Assembly: GCA_013203855.1 (NCBI GenBank)
Contig: JABMPG010000289.1
Coordinates: 1-9,564 of the forward strand
Length of the DNA stretch: 9,564 nucleotides
Origin: a bacterium
GTDB lineage: Bacteria > Sumerlaeota > Sumerlaeia > UBA8349
Direction of reading: 5' to 3'
The notes below the pieces were generated by a model that ran no database searches, was not told the DNA's origin, and saw only the letters and a program-made list of their open reading frames with translations. Both the position numbers and the translations under genes were made by a program. Below, one piece after another: positions 5,601-9,564 of this stretch. Position 1 is the first letter of the stretch. Each line of letters opens with the position of its first letter.

Positions 5601-7916
5601 CGGGTCAGCGAAGACGATCAGGTTTTCCCAATAGCCGGGCCATGCAAATTGGCCTGTCGTAGGCCCCGAGCGAGCGGCGATCACGGCGCCAGCCAAGGGA
5701 TAGCTCGGCACGATGGACTGGCCCACATTCGACACCAAAACCCGCCCGCCCCAGCTCTGATTCTTGAAAATACGCGGCGTGGTCGGGTCCAGGTAGCCGT
5801 TGCCGTGGGCCATGGACAGGATTCCTTCGCCCAGAACGCCGAGGGAATCCCGCAGAGACTCGAGGTCGAACATAAAGGGCAATTCGACGGGATCGGTGTA
5901 GCGCCGATACGACTCGGCCCGCTCGAAGTTGACAAAGGTGTAGGAGGGATATCCGAATTCCGTCCACATCCGGGTGGCCTGGCGGTACACGTCACCCACA
6001 TTCCGGGCGACCAGGCGATGCTGCCAGCGGTCGAGAGGGGGAAGATCGATTTCGGCGGAATCGATCCCCAGGCGCTGCCGGGCCGAGGAGAGTAAGCTCA
6101 TCACCCCTACCGACGCGGGTCCGATGACGTACTGGCCCGTGTCGAAGCTGAGCACCTCTTTGGTCCCGGTCTCGTCAAAAGCGGGCGCCAGTTTCGTGTT
6201 GAAGATACCGATATTCTCATACTCGTTGATGATCTTGACCAGGTCGATCTCTTGGGCGATCTGGGTCTGGCGCAGCTCGTGGTGCTCTCTAAGCTCTCGC
6301 AAGCGCTCCAGAAAGAGTTCCCGCACCCGATAGGTCTGGAGGTGCTCGGGCTTTTTCTGGAGGAGGTTCAGGAGGCTATATCCGGCGACGGAGACCGCCT
6401 GCTCATATTCCTTGAGAACGTTCCGGTATCTCTGGAAACTTTCCCCCGTCAGATCCGGCTCAGGATCCCGCTCCAGGTTGACCTTGGCGCGGAGCCGGGG
6501 CTCGGTGTGCTCAAAGACGAGCGAGTTCAGCACGTAGGAGAACTGCTCTTCCATGAAGGTGCGGGTTTCCTTGTCCAACTCCTCAAGCGCGGCCCGCGTG
6601 ATTGCGGGGTTCTGAAGGAAACCGGCGCCGTCAAAAAGTTGAAGCGTTTTTTTCAGGGATGCCAGTTGCAGGGCGTTGGCGGCCTCTTTCTCCAGCAGGG
6701 GCTCGAGTCTTCGTCCGCCGCCTTCCTCACGTTCCTCGACGGTCTGCTCTCCTCCGCCAAGACCGAAAGCGGCCAGAAGAGGGTTTTCCTCCCCCTGGGC
6801 CTGGTTCGTGCTGAGAATGCTCAGGATACGGTTGGGGCCTTCGTCGGCCATGACCCCGGAATAGGTGACGAAAATCAGGTCGCGCTTGAGGCTGTCGCGA
6901 TAGGCTTGGAGCCCGTCCAGCAGGGCGAGTTGGCACGCGGGCATGAGGGCCTGCATCGGCACGGTCGCCATGTCGGGCAGCATGCTCCGGGCGTCATAGA
7001 ACGACGTCAGGAGCATGGCTTCCTTCGATTTTCCCGGCGCGCGCATGATCCCGATAATGGTTCGGTTCGGCGTGTTGACGTATCTGGTCTTGACCTCGAG
7101 GCGGACGCGCTGTCCGACATAGTCGAGGATCTCCTTTGAGGCGGCCAGGCGCACATAATTGACCGGGACGCTGGAAACCATGCCGGCCAGCCGGTTTTTC
7201 ACCAGGTACCATGGCGCCTCGGCCAGCCCGTCGGGGTGGGACAGAATGATTGCTTTCAGGCCGAGGCGGGCGTAAGCGATCCAGTTGAAATTGTAATCGC
7301 CGTCGTACATACCGTCCCGAGTGTCGAGGATCCCGATACAGTCTGTGAAGGACCGGCGCATCCGCAGCGTCTCCGAAGTAAGCACGACGAGTTCGCCCAC
7401 CAGCCCGCCCGCGGGTGTGTTCATGGGCTGGAGGTGGTTGGGGAGGAAGGGATAGAGATCCACTCGGGCCAGGAGACTCTCCGAGGTGGAGCCGTCCGGC
7501 AGGGCCTGCACGAGGCTGAGATCCCGCTGGAATGTTTTCGGAGCTGCAGTTCGCAACTCCATTTCATGCATTTCCAGACCGGCTTCCTCGAACTGCCGGC
7601 GCATGTAGTCTTCGGTCTTATAGAAACCGGGCTGGCCCAGGAAACGGCCGCCGAATGACAGGATTTCATCGCGGTAGCGGGCGACGTTTTCAACGGTCAT
7701 CGCCGCCTGCATCGTGTCGGCGGGATAGCCCTGATAGGGAGACAAGGGCTCGATTCGGGGTTCCGGGGAGAAGATACGGAGATAGAAGAAGACGAACCCG
7801 AGCAACAGGATCACAAAAAGTCCGGCCACGCCGGCGGACATCGCGAAAGAACGCTTCTCCCTGGGCGTATCCGGGTAAAGCCGGGACTCGGTGGTGGAAC
7901 GGCTGGCGTCTCCCAA
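2676..7916 (-). CDS. Giant FtsX/MacB-type permease fused to a PA/M28-peptidase-like ectodomain
   Basis: A 1746-residue polytopic protein. TM1 is at 25-46. An extracytoplasmic region follows (47-1026) with a PA-like part (about 160-280), an M28-aminopeptidase-like core (about 284-370 and 590-705) split by a charged helical insertion (about 385-570), and a beta-sandwich-like part (about 720-850). TM2-TM4 follow at 1027-1049, 1060-1078 and 1085-1109. The rest has MacB/FtsX architecture: NMHRRKVRTG then TM5 (1155-1175), an external domain (1176-1461), TM6 (1462-1483), the ERRDEIFVYNAVGIAPR cytoplasmic loop, TM7 (1506-1530), TM8 (1551-1572), and a C-terminal tail of about 170 residues. FtsX permeases work with an ABC ATPase in lipoprotein or peptide export, lipid handling or mechanotransmission. 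No ATPase gene adjoins it. Expected peptidase metal ligands look replaced (FYD at 306-308, YRRYTDP at 670-676), so a binding rather than hydrolytic role is likely. The TTG start has GGAGGT 5 nt upstream. Confidence 0.8.
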   Translation of the reverse strand: MGDASRSTTESRLYPDTPREKRSFAMSAGVAGLFVILLLGFVFFYLRIFSPEPRIEPLSPYQGYPADTMQAAMTVENVARYRDEILSFGGRFLGQPGFYKTEDYMRRQFEEAGLEMHEMELRTAAPKTFQRDLSLVQALPDGSTSESLLARVDLYPFLPNHLQPMNTPAGGLVGELVVLTSETLRMRRSFTDCIGILDTRDGMYDGDYNFNWIAYARLGLKAIILSHPDGLAEAPWYLVKNRLAGMVSSVPVNYVRLAASKEILDYVGQRVRLEVKTRYVNTPNRTIIGIMRAPGKSKEAMLLTSFYDARSMLPDMATVPMQALMPACQLALLDGLQAYRDSLKRDLIFVTYSGVMADEGPNRILSILSTNQAQGEENPLLAAFGLGGGEQTVEEREEGGGRRLEPLLEKEAANALQLASLKKTLQLFDGAGFLQNPAITRAALEELDKETRTFMEEQFSYVLNSLVFEHTEPRLRAKVNLERDPEPDLTGESFQRYRNVLKEYEQAVSVAGYSLLNLLQKKPEHLQTYRVRELFLERLRELREHHELRQTQIAQEIDLVKIINEYENIGIFNTKLAPAFDETGTKEVLSFDTGQYVIGPASVGVMSLLSSARQRLGIDSAEIDLPPLDRWQHRLVARNVGDVYRQATRMWTEFGYPSYTFVNFERAESYRRYTDPVELPFMFDLESLRDSLGVLGEGILSMAHGNGYLDPTTPRIFKNQSWGGRVLVSNVGQSIVPSYPLAGAVIAARSGPTTGQFAWPGYWENLIVFADPYGKWDLPHNASDFGAWWDIQKEQYNPFAVAYDKEGLIYYIKDEGEDGQRLYKSARVAVWSPQTIRNVTMVTFRCAPVALLDKINPQSMKEYTGTEMINREGLVDFRKKAKFTDLGIELAFIEPDQRLYVELQAGVPDNDLAKVTRAFMLGINDPERLDPDREIDGEGYLASDTPFLLNVPQEIAKSMLSVNGKRLDLQERYGMADNRTEIYHEKSQKSLEESLSPDLSYHQSNLEARKAVTYAILNHPVLRDSIFEAILGVLWYLALLVPFVFFFEKLVFCYPDVRKQIVAQAVIFLTVFILLRLLHPAFQMVRSSLMILLGFIIILISGGITILFSGKFQENLEELRKKQGKVAAADVNTLGVIGSAFMLGLNNMHRRKVRTGLTCATLTLLTFVMICFTSVENDLVDEKLALGKAPFQGLLVKREMFRPITTAEIFSMRSKYSDDYEICRRRAWTGIDNWEEHQRYNPSLEIVFHPPQNPNVPGEQQTAASRRLEFNSIIQLSHAEPLRNEIRFLTRPNWFTREQTEKTEGLAPVMIPDKMAEKLGISPEMVDSDEPVVTINGRDFAVQGIFDSQAFQNLNDLDGENLLPFDVVSMEQLILESGTILASPDDPRIAADQVILAPMKDLHMSAENSSERDLSVAIAMPDVTYKQALEEIEFYMEQSAEPVFYGLDGVAYRGRRARETSMAGLIDLLIPLIIAALTVLNTMRGSVYERRDEIFVYNAVGIAPRYVFFMFFTEAFVYAIVGAILGYLLSQGTGRILTELGMTGGMKMTFASLTTIYASLTIMAAVFFSTYFPARSAMEISAPAEESGWSLPEPDEDNLEFDLPFTFTPRDRIAILAFFDRYLRDHGEGSAGRFFAAEPQVGVAETEGASEYIPCISATVWLKPFDLGVSQDMTIALPTDPETGEYKARIILSRVSGTRESWMRLNQSFVSLVRQHFLHWRAVPPPERIEMFHEARADLEKATVHA

Positions 7917-7921
7917 TCTGC

Positions 7922-7927
7922 ACCTCC
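7922..7927 (-). promoter_or_regulatory. Strong ribosome-binding site that fixes the TTG start of the permease
   Basis: The complement reads GGAGGT, 5 nt before TTG at 7914-7916. The next in-frame Met is codon 26, inside the beginning of TM1, and would remove the basic N-terminal segment that orients the helix. The Shine-Dalgarno therefore argues for the TTG. Confidence 0.7.
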
Positions 7928-8010
7928 GTGGGCCGTCGGAATCGCGCCAAAGCGCTAGCTCTCCCCAATAGGGAAAGCCCTCCGCAGCTTGGATCTTTTC
8001 TCACCTTCTA

Positions 8011-8039
8011 CTAATATGTTTTCGGAAGCGATGTGTCAA
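8011..8039 (-). promoter_or_regulatory. Promoter for the giant permease gene
   Basis: On the minus strand, consensus TTGACA (8034-8039 as complement), a 17-nt spacer and TATTAG (8011-8016 as complement, four of six -10 bases). Transcription would begin near 8004, giving a 5' leader of almost 90 nt before the TTG start. Confidence 0.65.
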
Positions 8040-8096
8040 GCACACCCGGTCAAAAGGACAGGAGGATGGTACATGTGTCCCTTTTTTCTTGACACA
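8032..8096. repeat. 9-bp inverted repeat spanning the divergent promoters
   Basis: TGTGTCAAG (8032-8040) and CTTGACACA (8088-8096) are perfect reverse complements 47 bp apart. Each contains the -35 box of one of the two divergent promoters. The match extends three bases beyond the -35 hexamer (CTTGACACA), so it may also be the recognition sequence of a shared regulator, with the neighbouring LacI protein the obvious candidate. Confidence 0.6.
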
Positions 8097-8118
8097 CCTT
8101 GAAATCCGGGGATATGGT
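8089..8118 (+). promoter_or_regulatory. Promoter for the LacI-family regulator operon
   Basis: TTGACA (8089-8094), an 18-nt spacer and TATGGT (8113-8118, four of six -10 bases). Transcription would begin near 8125, giving a short leader to the TTG start at 8153. Confidence 0.65.
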
Positions 8119-8152
8119 CCCCTGACATTGCCGGAAAAGAGGCCGACTTCCT

Positions 8153-9265
8153 TTGAAACAGGACAGTATTCGCAACATCGCCCGAAAAGCCGGCGTCTCG
8201 CCGATCACGGCCAGTCGGATTCTGCGGGATCAGCACCAGAAATATCGGGACGAGACGGTGGCACGGGTGCGCGAGGCGGCCCGCGAGGTGGGGTATCGGC
8301 CCAACCTGCTGGCCAGGAGTATCCTGGGCGGGCGGACGCAAACAGTGGGGGTGATGATCGCCTTTTCCCACAGCAGTTTCACGTCGAACGAGTTGTTCGG
8401 TATCCATGACGCTCTGATCGAGCGGGACTACGCGCCGCTGATGCTGATCGCCCGGCCAAACCAGACGACGGTTCTGGAGCAGATTCATCGGCTGCTGGAC
8501 CGCCGGGTGGACGGGATTATTCTTGGCCAGGGCCAGGAATCGACTCAGGAGGAGGACCTGCGGGATGTCTGGAAGCGGCAAGTTCCGTTGGTGGCGGTTC
8601 ATTCGCCGCTGAAGGGCACCCGGCATGCCGGGTTCGTGGCGACCGATGAGGCAGTGGGGGGGCGGCTGGCTCTGAGACACCTTGTGGAACAGGGGCATCG
8701 GCGGATCGGGTATGTGACCTGGCGGGTGGGATACGGGAACCTGATCGCGCGTGAGAAGGCTTTCCTGGGAGAGGCGGCGGCTTATCCAGAGATCCAGTGC
8801 GAGGTAGTCGAGGTCTCGGCGGCAGCTTCTCCTCAGGGAACCGTGGAGATGCTGGATTTTCTGAAACGTCCGGATCGTCCAACTGCGTTGGCTCTGGGGG
8901 GCGACACGCTGGCCCGGGGTGTCTATCAGGCCGCGTTTCGGCTAGGCATCCGGATTCCGGAGGATCTTTCGGTGATCGGGTTCTCGGATCACGAGTTCTC
9001 GCGCCACATGGACCCGCCTCTCACGACGGTGCATGAGTTTCCCTATGAGATCGGACGGAAGGCGGTGGAGCTGATCCTGAACCGGATCGAGCGGGATGGG
9101 GAAGAGGAGCTGGCCCCGGAGAGTGTTCTGATTCCGCCAGAACTGCTTGTCAGGGGATCGACGTCAAGCCCGGCGTATGAGTCGGGAAAAATGACCGGCG
9201 GGGCGCCGGTCCCACACTGTTCAGGGCAGGAATTGAAAGGAAAGCGAAATGAAGAAAGAGAATAG
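8153..9265 (+). CDS. LacI-family transcriptional regulator
   Basis: A 370-residue DNA-binding protein. The N-terminal helix-turn-helix is SIRNIARKAGVSPITASRIL (5-24) and the hinge helix is RPNLLARSILGGRT (49-62). The periplasmic-binding-protein-like effector domain follows: VDGIILGQ (119-126), DEAVGGRLALRHLVEQGHRR (165-184), and DLSVIGFSDHEFSRHMDPPL then TTV (271-293). Such proteins repress, or less often activate, sugar-use genes and release DNA on binding a small ligand. The start is TTG; an in-frame stop at 8123-8125 excludes a much longer form, and AGAGG lies 10 nt upstream. The usual family end, LLVRGST (331-337), is followed by an extra tail of about 33 low-complexity residues that carries a hairpin and overlaps the next gene by 17 bp. 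It probably controls its own operon and perhaps the divergent permease. The ligand cannot be told from the sequence. Confidence 0.9.
   Translation: MKQDSIRNIARKAGVSPITASRILRDQHQKYRDETVARVREAAREVGYRPNLLARSILGGRTQTVGVMIAFSHSSFTSNELFGIHDALIERDYAPLMLIARPNQTTVLEQIHRLLDRRVDGIILGQGQESTQEEDLRDVWKRQVPLVAVHSPLKGTRHAGFVATDEAVGGRLALRHLVEQGHRRIGYVTWRVGYGNLIAREKAFLGEAAAYPEIQCEVVEVSAAASPQGTVEMLDFLKRPDRPTALALGGDTLARGVYQAAFRLGIRIPEDLSVIGFSDHEFSRHMDPPLTTVHEFPYEIGRKAVELILNRIERDGEEELAPESVLIPPELLVRGSTSSPAYESGKMTGGAPVPHCSGQELKGKRNEERE
9193..9211 (+). promoter_or_regulatory. Strong G/C hairpin inside the regulator's 3' end
   Basis: GACCGGCG (9193-9200) and CGCCGGTC (9204-9211) form a perfect 8-bp stem with a GGG loop, without a following T run, so it is not a classical terminator. 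It lies in the unusual C-terminal tail of the LacI gene, about 25 nt before the ribosome-binding site of the downstream gene. It could slow ribosomes, stabilise mRNA or be a relic of an old intergenic region. Confidence 0.5.
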
Positions 9266-9564
9266 CGTGTCGGAGAGGGCTGATTTCTGCGTGTCCACGG
9301 AGGGGAATGACGCCTGGTCGGGGCGGTTGGTGGAGGCGAACGAATCGCGGACGGATGGGCCCTTTGCCACGTTGGCGAAGGCGCGGGACGCCGTGCGGGA
9401 TCTCAAGGATCAGGAGCGCCGGGATCTTCTCGTGCACGTGCGTGGCGGGGAATACTCGCTGGACGATACGGTCGTCTTTGGCCCGGAGGACTCGCAACGC
9501 CAAGGCTTCACGGTGCGCTATGCGGCCTATCCGGAAGAGGAACCGGTCTTCAGCGCGGGGGTGC
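9249..9564 (+). CDS. Right-handed parallel beta-helix protein, glycoside hydrolase/lyase-like (N-terminal part)
   Basis: The first 105 residues of a gene running off the right edge. The opening FCVSTEGNDAWSGRL, then TDGPFATLAKARDAVRDLK, then VHVRGGEYSLDDTVVF and a PEDS...VRYAAYPEEEPVFSAGV pattern, is the typical entry strand and cap of beta-helix carbohydrate-active proteins. I associate this pattern with GH141-like and related families; the catalytic part is outside the window. The ATG has AAAGGA 7 nt upstream and lies inside the LacI gene (17-bp overlap), so translation is probably coupled to the regulator. No signal peptide is visible: the N-terminus MKKENSVSERADF is polar, which suggests a cytoplasmic enzyme acting on imported oligosaccharides, unless another start is used. 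Substrate unknown. Confidence 0.8.
   Translation, partial: MKKENSVSERADFCVSTEGNDAWSGRLVEANESRTDGPFATLAKARDAVRDLKDQERRDLLVHVRGGEYSLDDTVVFGPEDSQRQGFTVRYAAYPEEEPVFSAGV

Noticed and set aside
6252..7139. 295-codon plus-strand ORF
   Set aside because: Antisense shadow of the permease ectodomain in GC-rich DNA, with no recognisable motif.
8041..8087. Classical LacI-type operator (short palindrome with central CG)
   Set aside because: I found only imperfect candidates such as ACATGT and GGACA/TGTCC; none reaches the usual symmetry, so only the longer inverted repeat is reported.

Overview
The window is GC-rich bacterial DNA that looks chromosomal. I see no rRNA, tRNA, CRISPR array, transposase or phage gene. 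The gene types are pilins of the FTLIELL...AIAVPNFLEAQ...YDPTNGT class, a very large FtsX permease with an extra N-terminal ectodomain, and a LacI regulator next to a parallel beta-helix carbohydrate-type protein. Together they suggest an uncultured member of the Planctomycetota, Hydrogenedentota, Sumerlaeota or Lentisphaerota kind of lineage. This placement is an inference from protein style, and no marker gene is present to confirm it.

Left part (1-2000, minus strand): a tandem array of type II secretion/type IV pilin-like genes. It holds the first codons of one copy (1-29), two intact paralogs (126-809 and 904-1596) and a decayed fourth copy (about 1706-1998). Start-to-start period is about 780-787 bp. 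The spacers are themselves repeated. Each carries a hairpin touching the Shine-Dalgarno sequence of the next gene, plus a second G/C hairpin just after the preceding stop codon.

Middle (2001-2675): about 675 bp without a convincing intact gene. It holds a weak minus-strand promoter candidate that could serve the pilin array and a short stretch that may be a relic of a glycogen-debranching-like enzyme.

Centre (2676-7916, minus strand): one 1746-residue membrane protein. It appears to be a fusion of a membrane-anchored, PA/M28-peptidase-like ectodomain whose metal site looks degenerate, three additional membrane helices, and a complete MacB/FtsX-type permease with its own extracytoplasmic domain and a C-terminal cytoplasmic extension. 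No ABC ATPase gene lies beside it in the window.

Right part (7917-9564): a divergent promoter region with two consensus TTGACA -35 boxes forming a 9-bp inverted repeat. It drives the large permease leftwards and a LacI-family regulator (8153-9265) rightwards. The regulator overlaps by 17 bp the start of a right-handed beta-helix, glycoside-hydrolase/lyase-like gene that runs off the window. The last two genes look like a translationally coupled regulator-enzyme operon for glycan use. The permease may share the regulatory region with them.
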